A stretch of 29,674 bases of DNA from Candidatus Bathyarchaeota archaeon. Its GTDB lineage: Archaea; Thermoproteota; Bathyarchaeia; Bathyarchaeales; Bathyarchaeaceae. Under the pieces are notes generated by a model. The model was given only the letters and a program-made list of their open reading frames with translations, did no database searches and had not been told where the DNA came from. Location: assembly GCA_026967815.1 (NCBI GenBank), contig JAPUUO010000006.1, positions 1-29,674 on the forward strand, given 5' to 3'. The translations under genes and the position numbers were made by a program. Of this stretch, positions 18,982 to 27,563 are shown piece after piece; position 1 is the first letter of the stretch; every line of letters starts with the position of its first letter.

Positions 18982-20778
18982 TTGAAGCAACTACACCATA
19001 ACGGCGTCTTAGTTCCACCTCGATACAAAGGAAAAAGCCTAACCATCAAGGTCAAAGAGAAAAAAATCAAGCTGACGCCGGAACAAGAAGAAATGGCTCT
19101 CGCCTGGACCAAAAAAATCGGAACCCCCTATGTCGAAGACCCAGTCTTCGCCAAAAACTTCCACCGCGACTTCTCAAAAAAACTCGGCATAAACGTCAAA
19201 CCCAACGATGTCGACTACTCCGAAATCCTCTCCGTCGTCGAAGAAGAACGAAACTGGAAGGCAAACCTCTCCAAAAAGGAGAGAAAACAGCTAGCAATCC
19301 AACGGAAAGCTCAGAGAGAAGCCAACAAGGATCACTACGGATATGCTCGGGTCGACACTGTTCAAATGGAGGTAGCCAACTACGCCGCCGAGCCAAGCTC
19401 AATTTTTATGGGCCGAGGAAAACACCCTATAAGAGGTCGCTGGAAAGAGGGACCTCATGAAGAAGACGTCGAACTTAACCTCTCACCAGATGCGCCAAAG
19501 CCACCAGGCAACTGGAAAGCCATAGTCTGGCAGCCCAACGCTATGTGGATCGCACGATGGCAAGACAAGCTCACCGACAAAACGAAATACGTCTGGTTTT
19601 CTGACTCGAGCAACTTAAAGCAGAGAAAAGACATCGAGAAGTTTGACAAAGCGAAAACGCTCCGCAGGAGCCATAAACTAGTCCAAAAGCACATTATCGA
19701 CAATCTCGACGCCGATGATCTGAAACGAAGGAAAACAGCCACCGTTTGTTTCCTCATTGACAGGCTAAAGATCAGAGTTGGCGACGAGAAAGACCCAGAT
19801 GAAGCAGACACCATCGGCGCCTCGACCCTCCGACCAGAGCACATCCACTCGAACGACGACGGCACTGTATCCTTTAACTTCCTCGGCAAAGACTCCGTAC
19901 CACACATTTTCAAAGTCAAACTCCCAGAAAACGTCATCCGAAACCTCAAAGAATTCGCAGCCAACGCGAAATCCACGCTCTTCGACGGCGTCCGCTCAAA
20001 ACACGTAAGCGAATTCCTCGACGAGGTAATCATAGGACTCTCAGCAAAGGTCTTCCGCACTTACTACGCATCTGAAACCGTTGAAACCAAACTGGAAAAA
20101 ACTCCAGTCAAACCCGAAGACCCAGAATACGCCAAGAAATATGCTGCTACAATGGCGAACCTAGAAGCCGCCAAAATCTGCAACCACAGGCGCACTATCT
20201 CCAAAACATGGCAAGCATCCCTAGAAAAAAAGAAAGACCGGCTCAAAGCTCTAAAAAACCGAGCGAAGGAAGCCCAAGCTGAGCTGAGGCAAAAAGCAAT
20301 CGAGCAAGAAGAGAAACACAAAGAGAGACTGAGAAAACAAGAAGAAAAGCTGAAAACGATGAACGAGAAACTACAGAATTATCGCCAACAACTAACCGAC
20401 CAAAAGCAACAAGGTAAACCAACAGGCGCCTTGAAAAAACGTATTAGCCATCAACGAAGCGCCATAAGACGGCAAAAACAACGCCTCAACGAGCTAGAGA
20501 CCAACCATGCTGAAAGAATGAATAAGCAAAGGCAGAGACTGGAAGATCGAATGCAACGTGACAAAACAGCGATAGATAAACAGAGGATCAGAATAGAAAC
20601 CCAGAGAGAAACCCGTGACTACAACCTCACGACATCTCTCAAGAGCTACATAGACCCCCGAATCTACTACAAATGGGGAAGACAAGTCGACTACGACTGG
20701 AAGCAGTACTACTCCAAAACCCTCCAAAAGAAGTTCAGCTGGGTCGAAAAAGAAGAAACAACTTCAAAAAACGACTAG
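18982..20778 (+). CDS. top1B: DNA topoisomerase IB (eukaryote-like)
   Basis: 598 residues. Catalytic residues of the human enzyme are all matched: Arg265 in I-R-V-G-D-E-K, Lys303 in L-G-K-D-S, Arg359 in F-R-T-Y-Y-A-S, His402 in C-N-H-R-R, and the nucleophile Tyr556 in S-Y-I-D-P-R. The DNA-clamping N-terminal core (about 1-210) is of the reduced archaeal type. A very charged coiled coil of about 135 residues (410-545) links the core to the C-terminal Tyr domain, longer than the human linker. It relaxes positive and negative supercoils through a 3'-phosphotyrosine intermediate. Such genes occur in Thaumarchaeota, Caldiarchaea and Bathyarchaeia. The start is TTG with AGGCGG upstream. Confidence 0.95.
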   Translation: MKQLHHNGVLVPPRYKGKSLTIKVKEKKIKLTPEQEEMALAWTKKIGTPYVEDPVFAKNFHRDFSKKLGINVKPNDVDYSEILSVVEEERNWKANLSKKERKQLAIQRKAQREANKDHYGYARVDTVQMEVANYAAEPSSIFMGRGKHPIRGRWKEGPHEEDVELNLSPDAPKPPGNWKAIVWQPNAMWIARWQDKLTDKTKYVWFSDSSNLKQRKDIEKFDKAKTLRRSHKLVQKHIIDNLDADDLKRRKTATVCFLIDRLKIRVGDEKDPDEADTIGASTLRPEHIHSNDDGTVSFNFLGKDSVPHIFKVKLPENVIRNLKEFAANAKSTLFDGVRSKHVSEFLDEVIIGLSAKVFRTYYASETVETKLEKTPVKPEDPEYAKKYAATMANLEAAKICNHRRTISKTWQASLEKKKDRLKALKNRAKEAQAELRQKAIEQEEKHKERLRKQEEKLKTMNEKLQNYRQQLTDQKQQGKPTGALKKRISHQRSAIRRQKQRLNELETNHAERMNKQRQRLEDRMQRDKTAIDKQRIRIETQRETRDYNLTTSLKSYIDPRIYYKWGRQVDYDWKQYYSKTLQKKFSWVEKEETTSKND

Positions 20779-20862
20779 AAGCACCGCATCCTCACTCCCA
20801 AGACGTACCCCTCAGGGAAAATTCTGAAAAAGAACCCACAAGGGACAACTCATCTTCGTTCC

Positions 20863-21759
20863 TCAATAATAGGCCAAGTCCGTCTTCCCCAAAATGACTA
20901 TAGGTTTGTGACTAATTCTCCCCAGCATTTCCCAAGTCACATCAGCAAGATCAACATCGAAAGTTTCTGCCATGTCCCAAACCGTTCGTCCAGAACCAAA
21001 TCCCCGTGTTCTGTTGGCTATTTGTGCAATTGAAAGAGCTTTCTTCGTGCTCAGTTTGGAACCTGCTATGGCGACGGGTGTAGCACGACGTTTCAGCTTG
21101 AAAAATCTGCCAAATACATAAGCGAATACTCCTCCACAAGAATGGATCCCTGGAATTGGTTTTGGACGAGGAGTGAAGTGAAAACTTCTTAGCGAATACG
21201 TTGTGTCCGTGTCAATTATCAACACTGCTACTTCTTTACCCAGTTTAGCTTTGATATTCCTCTTTATTTCTTGAGCCACATCGTGAGCGTTCTCCAGTGG
21301 CAAGCTGACATAAGAGTAGGGCAGGTTGCTTCCATCTATTGCCCCTTCGGAGCCAAACATCAATGCTTGCAAGAACCCAGCGTGTCGAAGCGCAACGTGT
21401 TTATGAGCGCTTCCTTCATGAACTGGATAAGCTCTTAAACGGCTAATAGTCTCTTTCTTAAGATGGCAAAGCAAACCTAGAACATGCCCCCAAATCAGTC
21501 GCATCCAATATTTAGCCAAGAACCGAGCAAGCAAGCTTGGATGGACATCGCTTTCGTCAAGAATGTTACCCAACGCTGTTGAAATTGCCTTCTCAGAAAT
21601 TGTCACAAAATCCCCATCATCTACTTTTCCCCTAACAGAGTTAACAATTATTCGAAGAAAGTCATCCCCAGGCTTCCAGTAAGGCGTAACAATCGCCACT
21701 CTCTTGTATTTGTAGGCCACGACCATCACATGCGTTTTAATATCACAAATCCTATGCAT
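20863..21759 (-). CDS. CofE-like protein (coenzyme F420-0:glutamate ligase family)
   Basis: 298 residues. The pattern D-D-G-D-F-V-T-I-S-E-K-A-I-S-T-A-L-G-N near residues 52-70 and V-L-I-I-D-T-D-T-T-Y later resembles the F420_ligase domain. The later A-x-A-G motif and G-R-T-V-W-D-M-A-E region are also consistent. Known members add glutamate to F420-0 using GTP; this longer, divergent form may act on another substrate. No other F420 biosynthesis gene is nearby. The annotated ATG 21759 lies only about 18 bases from a TATA-like element, so the in-frame ATG at 21726 (Met12) may be the real start. It is convergent with topoisomerase IB. Confidence 0.75.
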   Translation of the reverse strand: MHRICDIKTHVMVVAYKYKRVAIVTPYWKPGDDFLRIIVNSVRGKVDDGDFVTISEKAISTALGNILDESDVHPSLLARFLAKYWMRLIWGHVLGLLCHLKKETISRLRAYPVHEGSAHKHVALRHAGFLQALMFGSEGAIDGSNLPYSYVSLPLENAHDVAQEIKRNIKAKLGKEVAVLIIDTDTTYSLRSFHFTPRPKPIPGIHSCGGVFAYVFGRFFKLKRRATPVAIAGSKLSTKKALSIAQIANRTRGFGSGRTVWDMAETFDVDLADVTWEMLGRISHKPIVILGKTDLAYY

Positions 21760-21850
21760 TAATATTCTAAATAAATACGCGAGGTATCGATCTCTTATAC
21801 GTCGGATACACCTGCTTGAAGATTAGAAGCCTCAGGGAGCTGCGTCAAAA

Positions 21851-22348
21851 ATGCCTAAAAAGCCCAAGAAAACAGGCAAAGAAGAGACTACGGACATCTA
21901 CAGGCTTCTTTTCGAGGCTTCTGAGAAAAAGAGGAAAAAGAAAAGAATTGAGCTTCTTCAATCTGTTGGCGTAGAAGACATCTTTGAAAAGGGAAACATA
22001 ACCATTGACATGAAAACATGCAAAGGCGTAGAATGCAAGTTCTGCATAGACGTATGTCCCACCAGTGCACTCTACTGGAAAACCGGCGAGGTTTACATCA
22101 CCAAAGAACTATGCATCTATTGCACGTCATGCGTCCTCAACTGCATGGTTGACAACTGCATAGAAGTAACAAGAAAACGACCAAACGGAGAAACAGAGAC
22201 TTTCTGCAAACCACAAGATGTCTTTCTACTACTTGACAAACTCAACACACGAAACAGAATCAAAACACTAAAAAAGCTGCTCCCAGACGATGAAACCTAC
22301 TTGAAACGATACGGCAAACACTTCTCCAAGTTCAAAAAGGAAAAATAG
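21851..22348 (+). CDS. 2[4Fe-4S] ferredoxin-like protein
   Basis: 165 residues. A Lys-rich N-terminal helix region (1-50) precedes two cluster motifs: Cys57-x4-Cys62-x2-Cys65-x3-Cys69-Pro and Cys88-x2-Cys91-x2-Cys94-x3-Cys98, with an extra Cys103. A basic C-terminal helix follows. The first motif has x4 instead of the usual x2 between its first two Cys. It probably moves electrons or serves as an Fe-S subunit; its partner is unknown, though the neighbouring cdh operon offers ferredoxin-dependent enzymes. The ATG is preceded by GGGAG. It is divergent from the CofE-like gene across 91 bases, with a TATA candidate near 21795. Confidence 0.85.
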   Translation: MPKKPKKTGKEETTDIYRLLFEASEKKRKKKRIELLQSVGVEDIFEKGNITIDMKTCKGVECKFCIDVCPTSALYWKTGEVYITKELCIYCTSCVLNCMVDNCIEVTRKRPNGETETFCKPQDVFLLLDKLNTRNRIKTLKKLLPDDETYLKRYGKHFSKFKKEK

Positions 22349-22383
22349 AAAAAGCCCTCATCCTTTGAGTCAAAAAGAAAACC

Positions 22384-22848
22384 CTACACTTCTTGGCTTT
22401 CTCGCTTGGTAACGTAAAGAATATCTCTGTGAGCAGCATATCCCATCTTCCGAAAAAGCCTAACTGATTCTTCGTTCGGAGTCTCAATCAACGCACAAAA
22501 AATCGCCGCCCCACGTTTTTCTAGGGCTTCTTCGACATGCCTAATCAGCCGTTGAGCTATCCCATGCTGCCTGAAAGCTGGGTTTACTGCTAAACGATTT
22601 ATCCACCCCTTCTTCCTACCATCGTAACTGCCAATCACAACACCCACAAGTTTATCCTCATGGAAGGCACCGATGAAAAACTCTGGGAAAGCACTCATCT
22701 GCTTCTCAATCATGCTCTTGCTTTCTCTGCCTTTGGACTTGAATGGGAGACCAGCACACTTCCAAAGTTCAACCATTGCCTCATAATCTTCGACCGTTAG
22801 CACTCGAACATCTATCTGCTCAAAACCTTCAGTCTCCAAGTCGAACAC
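22384..22848 (-). CDS. GNAT-family N-acetyltransferase
   Basis: 154 residues. Motif A reads R-L-A-V-N-P-A-F-R-Q-H-G-I-A-Q-R-L (the R/Q-x-x-G-x-A pyrophosphate loop). It is followed by E-T-P-N-E-E-S-V-R-L-F-R-K-M-G-Y, the motif B typical of RimI-like and YpeA-like acetyltransferases. It may acetylate a protein N-terminus or a small amine. GTG is the first start. It lies 88 bases downstream of cdhE in the same direction, so it could be the tail of the cdh transcript. It is unrelated in sequence detail to the other GNAT gene in the window. Confidence 0.85.
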   Translation of the reverse strand: MFDLETEGFEQIDVRVLTVEDYEAMVELWKCAGLPFKSKGRESKSMIEKQMSAFPEFFIGAFHEDKLVGVVIGSYDGRKKGWINRLAVNPAFRQHGIAQRLIRHVEEALEKRGAAIFCALIETPNEESVRLFRKMGYAAHRDILYVTKRESQEV

Positions 22849-22936
22849 CCAATGCTTCTTAGATCACGCAAAGCGGTACTTAGCTGTTAGCAATTGCCAA
22901 AACCATGTTGCAAATACCGTGTGTATTCATCTCGGT

Positions 22937-24361
22937 CTACCATTTTTCAGAGAGGTATTTTGGAATTTCAGAAGAATCTCTAGGTCCAACCAAGACTTCC
23001 CAACTGCTGAGTTCCTGGATTTCTCCGCTTAACCGCGCTGCTTTGCCAGGTATAATCAGTTTTCTATGTTTCACCTTCTTTTCCACTAAGGTTGTTTTAA
23101 TAGCTTCTGCTATGTTTTCAGCTGTCAGCTTTCTGCCCGCAACAGAGGTGTCAACAGCATGTCCTTCAGTGTCCGCCACGATGAGATAACAGTTTAGTCC
23201 AGCTGATTCAATGTCTGAAGCCACGGTATAGTATGTGAGAGCAAAGTTTGTTGTCAGCATCACCGGAGAAGCTTCGTCGGGTTTGCCGAATTCACGTAAG
23301 CCCGGCTCAACCGCAACTGGTTTTCTAGGATCAGTGTAAATGTTTTCTCGCAAGAAAACATTCGGCAGAAGAACCCATCCCTCAGTACTGTGCATAATCA
23401 GGATGTCGGCGTAGCGAGTGATCAGCATAGAAGCCATGTAAGCCTCGTTCCACATGTTGATCTCTGGAGCTTCTGCTTTCTGTGCCCAAGCCACAATTGG
23501 AGTGCCAATTATTGGAAAGCCTAAGAGCTCGTCTCCTCTTTTACACGCCATACGTCGAATCATCGTAAAGTTGACAAGTGTATCGGCTATTCCTTCAGGT
23601 GGAAATGTCCCCGGATCTAGAACGAGGTCTTTCACGCCGTATTCAAGTAACGTCTTAACTAACGACCGCAGCATTTTGAGATTGTTTGGAGCAGAAACGG
23701 TGAGGGGACAATTGTACATTAGAGACAGTTCAGCCATGTCTTTCCAATTGTTTTCTGTTGCAGCACAGATTAGAGGTCTAGTTTTGGGTGCTACCATCAA
23801 ACCGGCTTCAATTACTTCTGGGTTAAGCGAACAAAGCATCAGAGGAAGCTTTGCGTTACTTGATACTTTTTTTACTGTGGCTTTAAACTTGTCTGGATCG
23901 TTTGAAGTCGACCTCACCGCTATCATGTTAAGCTTCAATTCTCGACCAATGTAGATGTAAGAAAAACCTTCAGTTTTCCTCAGCCTATCTAAAAGCTCAC
24001 GCTCAGACATTTCATCGGTAACATCTATGGCAACGGCTGTTGGATTAATATACGCGAGTTCATGACGATACATTACAAGCTTGCCGCCGATCTTGACAGC
24101 ACTGTCACCAGCGCCAACGGTTACCTCTTTAACAGGCGGCTTAAGCAACCCCCAAAGTTTTGGGTAAGCCTTCGCATATTGTTTTTCTTCTAAAAGCGGC
24201 GTGCAAAGTTCAAGCGCAAGTTCCCGGTTTACAAGTTTAGTGGCAAAAGCCATACAGTTCTCTTGCCCACACTTCTTACAATTAGTTCTTGGAAGCAACA
24301 TGTACACATCAATTGGGCTGAGTTCCTTTGCGCCTATTTTACTGACTTCTCTTTCACTCAT
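22937..24361 (-). CDS. cdhE: CODH/ACS gamma subunit, corrinoid Fe-S protein large subunit
   Basis: 474 residues, normal length. The N-terminal [4Fe-4S] site is Cys28-x2-Cys31-x4-Cys36-x16-Cys53 (C-K-K-C-G-Q-E-N-C), the fold that reductively activates the cobamide. The central part is a methyltransferase-like TIM barrel and the C-terminal part (about 320-474) is the cobamide-binding domain. With CdhD it carries the methyl group from methyl-tetrahydromethanopterin (or methyl-tetrahydrofolate) to the acetyl-CoA synthase A-cluster. It is the last cdh gene, 13 bases after cdhD. The start ATG follows a GGGG-containing ribosome binding region. Confidence 0.96.
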   Translation of the reverse strand: MSEREVSKIGAKELSPIDVYMLLPRTNCKKCGQENCMAFATKLVNRELALELCTPLLEEKQYAKAYPKLWGLLKPPVKEVTVGAGDSAVKIGGKLVMYRHELAYINPTAVAIDVTDEMSERELLDRLRKTEGFSYIYIGRELKLNMIAVRSTSNDPDKFKATVKKVSSNAKLPLMLCSLNPEVIEAGLMVAPKTRPLICAATENNWKDMAELSLMYNCPLTVSAPNNLKMLRSLVKTLLEYGVKDLVLDPGTFPPEGIADTLVNFTMIRRMACKRGDELLGFPIIGTPIVAWAQKAEAPEINMWNEAYMASMLITRYADILIMHSTEGWVLLPNVFLRENIYTDPRKPVAVEPGLREFGKPDEASPVMLTTNFALTYYTVASDIESAGLNCYLIVADTEGHAVDTSVAGRKLTAENIAEAIKTTLVEKKVKHRKLIIPGKAARLSGEIQELSSWEVLVGPRDSSEIPKYLSEKW

Positions 24362-24374
24362 GCTTCCACGCCCC

Positions 24375-25601
24375 TTAAATCTTCAGAGTAACCCAATCAC
24401 CGATTAGCTCAGGTCGGCCTCGGCCCGTGCCCGCTGTTAGCTCGCTGATGACATCTTTAAGGGTTTTAACAGCTGCAGGATGCATCATCATGAATAGGTC
24501 AACCCCAGCCAATAGAAGAGTTAGCGCCGTGACAGTTTCCCACATTGGTCCTCTCAGTTCGCGAGGCCCCCATTCCGGAGCCAATTTGATCCAAGCTTCT
24601 CTTGCGGCCCACGCATTCGTTGTGCCCGAAGAGATAGGTTGTTGAAGCTCCGGATCACCCATTAAACCTGCGAGACGAGCACGTTCCATTATGGTAAAAG
24701 CATAGTCCAGCCCATATCCAAGCGCTGCCGTCGTCGTATCCATTACTATACGCTCTTTTGGAAGGAACTCGAAAAGTCTGCGGTTTAGCTCTCGGGCTTG
24801 GTTAAGATCCATAGAAGTAAACGCAAGTGCCACATGCCCATGTTTCTGAATAGCCTTAGCTGTGCGTTCAATGTCCATATCCAACGTCACCGTGCTGATC
24901 AAAAGCCTTTCACCCTCAGCCACCGCAGCCACTTCTTCAAAAACCTTCAAGTCTTTCTGCGGGTCCCCGCAACCTCCGACAACCATGGGCACATCTACGG
25001 CTTGCAGGACGTTTTCAACAGTTTTCGCCGCCTCTTTTGGCGTAGTATCCTTGATAAGGCGATCTGTGCTAACCAGATGAAGCGTAATCATATCTGCCTT
25101 AAACTTGTCCACGGCAAGTTTAGCCCATGCCACTGGGTCTTCCGCAACTTCTCCAAAATGCATTTTCACAGCCTTTGCCAAGGGGATACGTGTGTCAAAA
25201 ACGTCCAGGGAGATAACTGGGGGATGAGGCGTTGGATTCTCAAAAAGATAGTACGCTGGAGACTTTTCTCCACCAATAACTACCGATTTTCCACGTGTCC
25301 CTCCGTCACCCTTTGTGGCGCCAAGCTTAACCTCTGCAATTCTGCCAGGATATGTCTCAACCGGAGGGACAAAATCCATTTGAATAATTTCGGTCGGCTT
25401 GGCTTTTCGCGCAACAACTGTTGGAACAACAGCTCTTGGCCCAGCCACTGCACCAGGTTGAATCCATATTTCTAAATCGCCAAGCTCCATATCTACGTCT
25501 TCAAGTTCCACCTCTTCAAACTTACTAAGCAAATCAAAGATTTTCGGATCAAACTTAAGAGCAACATCGCGGTCTCTTTCGTTTTTCTTGCTATCTGCCA
25601 C
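24375..25601 (-). CDS. cdhD: CODH/ACS delta subunit, corrinoid Fe-S protein small subunit
   Basis: 408 residues, matching archaeal CdhD. The TIM-barrel part contains D-V-F-D-T-R-I-P-L-A-K, V-V-G-G-C-G-D-P-Q-K-D and M-D-T-T-T-A-A-L-G-Y-G. The C-terminus ends in T-A-G-T-G-R-G-R-P-E-L, as is usual. It forms the heterodimer with CdhE that transfers the methyl group. The start is GTG 25601. The GAGGTGA ribosome binding site four bases before it includes the stop codon of cdhC, so the two are translationally coupled. Confidence 0.96.
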   Translation of the reverse strand: MADSKKNERDRDVALKFDPKIFDLLSKFEEVELEDVDMELGDLEIWIQPGAVAGPRAVVPTVVARKAKPTEIIQMDFVPPVETYPGRIAEVKLGATKGDGGTRGKSVVIGGEKSPAYYLFENPTPHPPVISLDVFDTRIPLAKAVKMHFGEVAEDPVAWAKLAVDKFKADMITLHLVSTDRLIKDTTPKEAAKTVENVLQAVDVPMVVGGCGDPQKDLKVFEEVAAVAEGERLLISTVTLDMDIERTAKAIQKHGHVALAFTSMDLNQARELNRRLFEFLPKERIVMDTTTAALGYGLDYAFTIMERARLAGLMGDPELQQPISSGTTNAWAAREAWIKLAPEWGPRELRGPMWETVTALTLLLAGVDLFMMMHPAAVKTLKDVISELTAGTGRGRPELIGDWVTLKI

Positions 25602-25605
25602 GTTT

Positions 25606-27012
25606 TCACCTCTTCTTTTTCTCCTCAGCCTTTATTGCTCGAATGATTACTTTTCTTGCGTGGATTTTGGCGTCTTTAAGGATTATTTTGAAGCCGCCAG
25701 CGGTTATTGGTACTCCAGCAAGTTGTGCAGCTGGCACAGCTGGAACCTCTTCCTTCTCTTCAGCTGCTTCAGCAACAGCTTCAACTGGCTTGGCTTTCCA
25801 ACGTTCCACAATAGGATGCCTTTTAGCTTCGAGAAAGCTTCTTAACTCCTCGATGCTCTTGGCTTCGTTCTCCGTTGCGACCTTGTCAACTATATCCTTG
25901 GGTATAAAGTCCTTAACGCGCTCCTTGACCGACGCCGGCATCCAAACTACGCGGTTCCAGCCACCGTCGGCTTGAAGGAATTTAGGTGACCTTACATACT
26001 CAATGGATATGCCATGGAATCCATCTACCTGTCTACCTCCGGCAGTGGAGTCGGCTAAGGTTGAGAAGGGCAGTCCGTTTACCGTTACATCTTTGAATCC
26101 TCTGTGAACTATTCCGAAGCCATCCACTTCAGGAATGTAGAAGGCAGTTCCTTCGAAGCAACCGCACGAAGTATGAGGGTAGCCGAAGCTTGTGTACAAC
26201 CACACTCGGTTAACTGCTCCCAAAGATTTCTTTTTGACAACTTCATTGACACCGGCATACTCGCCTTTTTCAGGGTCAGTCAGCTTTCCTTTTGGAATTG
26301 CAAACACTGGACCTTTTGGGTCTACTCGTGCTGAGGCTCTGCCGTCGAACCAGCTGATGGATCCGCAGTTAGAGTATCTTTGGGGTGTGATCACGCATAC
26401 GTGGGTTGGTGCAAAGGATTGACAGAGCGTACAGCCGTAGAAAGTGTCAACATCTTCATCTTTCATTCCTCTTGCCTTGGCGTCGCGGGCTTCGTAGATC
26501 TTCATGGCCTGCTCCCATATAGGTCGAACCTTCTCTGGATCGGTTAAGAAGGTGACTTGAATTTTCTCGATGAATGATAACTCGCTTTTGTACAGTTTTA
26601 TCAAGACTTTTCCGATGTAATTAAAGGAGTTTAAGCCTTTCTGGAAGGATTTCTTGCTTATTCGCATCCAAATGTCGTAGCGTTGGTTTAAGTGCATGAA
26701 GCCTTCGATGAAGTTGCAGTATTCATGGATGCGTCGCTCGATGACACCTTCAAGTTCTTCTTCGACATCTTTGCCAGCGACTTCGATGTAGACGCCGAAG
26801 GGAATGTTGCTTCCCTCTTGCACATCTTCAAGATCGGGCCCAATCACGGTTATTTTCTCATCTTCCACTTCATCTAATGGTTTTACTCTCACGAGTTCGA
26901 ACTTAGTTTGTTGTTTTGGACCTCCGAGTTCCACGTACATGTCTTTTCTTCGGATTCGTTCTCCTTCGTAGATGACTCCGACGTCAACTGGGATGTTTTC
27001 AAACATGGACAT
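25606..27012 (-). CDS. cdhC: CODH/ACS beta subunit, acetyl-CoA synthase
   Basis: 468 residues, the archaeal short form without the N-terminal domain of bacterial AcsB. A-cluster ligands are visible: Cys194-x2-Cys197-x8-Cys206-x9-Cys216 for the [4Fe-4S] part and Cys283-Gly-Cys285 for the distal nickel. The C-terminal tail (about 400-468) is Ala/Glu/Lys-rich and variable. It condenses CO, a methyl group and CoA into acetyl-CoA (or the reverse). AGGAGG lies inside the 3' end of cdhB, ten bases before the ATG at 27012. The operon order A-B-C-D-E is that of archaea, without a cooC-type nickel insertion gene between. Confidence 0.97.
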   Translation of the reverse strand: MSMFENIPVDVGVIYEGERIRRKDMYVELGGPKQQTKFELVRVKPLDEVEDEKITVIGPDLEDVQEGSNIPFGVYIEVAGKDVEEELEGVIERRIHEYCNFIEGFMHLNQRYDIWMRISKKSFQKGLNSFNYIGKVLIKLYKSELSFIEKIQVTFLTDPEKVRPIWEQAMKIYEARDAKARGMKDEDVDTFYGCTLCQSFAPTHVCVITPQRYSNCGSISWFDGRASARVDPKGPVFAIPKGKLTDPEKGEYAGVNEVVKKKSLGAVNRVWLYTSFGYPHTSCGCFEGTAFYIPEVDGFGIVHRGFKDVTVNGLPFSTLADSTAGGRQVDGFHGISIEYVRSPKFLQADGGWNRVVWMPASVKERVKDFIPKDIVDKVATENEAKSIEELRSFLEAKRHPIVERWKAKPVEAVAEAAEEKEEVPAVPAAQLAGVPITAGGFKIILKDAKIHARKVIIRAIKAEEKKKR

Positions 27013-27016
27013 TTTT

Positions 27017-27562
27017 TCATTTTCCTCCTAATTTGTTTAATATTGTTTCAAAGCTGTTTTTCCAATCGTCAACTGAAAGGTTGGGAAAGGACCATGTTGC
27101 ATGAGGATTATAGAACCTGTCTAGACTGATGGTTTTGAGGTTTGTGGAAAAATGTTTCAGTCCAGATAGGATTACAAACTCCATGTAGTAGGGGAGCCCC
27201 ATGAATAATGCGAGATCATACGGACCTTTTCCGTCTAGACCTTTCCATTCTGGATCTTGAAGTCTATTGCCTATGTCCATCGCAGACATCGAAGCCGCGG
27301 GTTGAAAGTTTCTCTTGAGAAAATCAGCTACCATGTGCGCTGTGGCAACAACAGGGATTCCCGCGGTCTTACTCATGCGAATTGAGTAATCAATCACTTT
27401 TACCTCATCTGAATAATCCTCGGCGGCGTGGTGTCCAACGACGAGGATGGGACGCTTCGCCCTTTTCACCATTGCGACAACTACTTCAGGCTTCATAATG
27501 AGGAGCGCCTTTTTTGGACCTGCTATTTCTGCTGTTTGCCATGGTTCTGCTTTTGCACCCAT
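27017..27562 (-). CDS. cdhB: CODH/ACS epsilon subunit
   Basis: About 181 residues from ATG 27562. A longer frame from GTG 27571 exists, but that GTG is part of the ribosome binding site GAGGTGA, five bases before the ATG, so the ATG start is preferred. It then begins one base after the cdhA stop. Family features include P-I-L-V-V-G-H-H and the flavodoxin-like region Y-D-L-A-L-F-M-G-L-P-Y-Y. The epsilon subunit binds CdhA in an alpha2-epsilon2 complex and has been proposed to bind FAD and aid electron transfer. Found only in archaeal-type complexes. Confidence 0.95.
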   Translation of the reverse strand: MGAKAEPWQTAEIAGPKKALLIMKPEVVVAMVKRAKRPILVVGHHAAEDYSDEVKVIDYSIRMSKTAGIPVVATAHMVADFLKRNFQPAASMSAMDIGNRLQDPEWKGLDGKGPYDLALFMGLPYYMEFVILSGLKHFSTNLKTISLDRFYNPHATWSFPNLSVDDWKNSFETILNKLGGK

Positions 27563-27563
27563 G

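Noticed and set aside
19455..20060. 201-residue minus-strand frame inside topoisomerase IB
   Set aside because: Antisense shadow of a clearly identified gene, Ser/Leu-rich as expected of such shadows.
24798..25475. 225-residue plus-strand frame opposite cdhD
   Set aside because: Shadow of cdhD on the other strand; low-complexity with no family resemblance.
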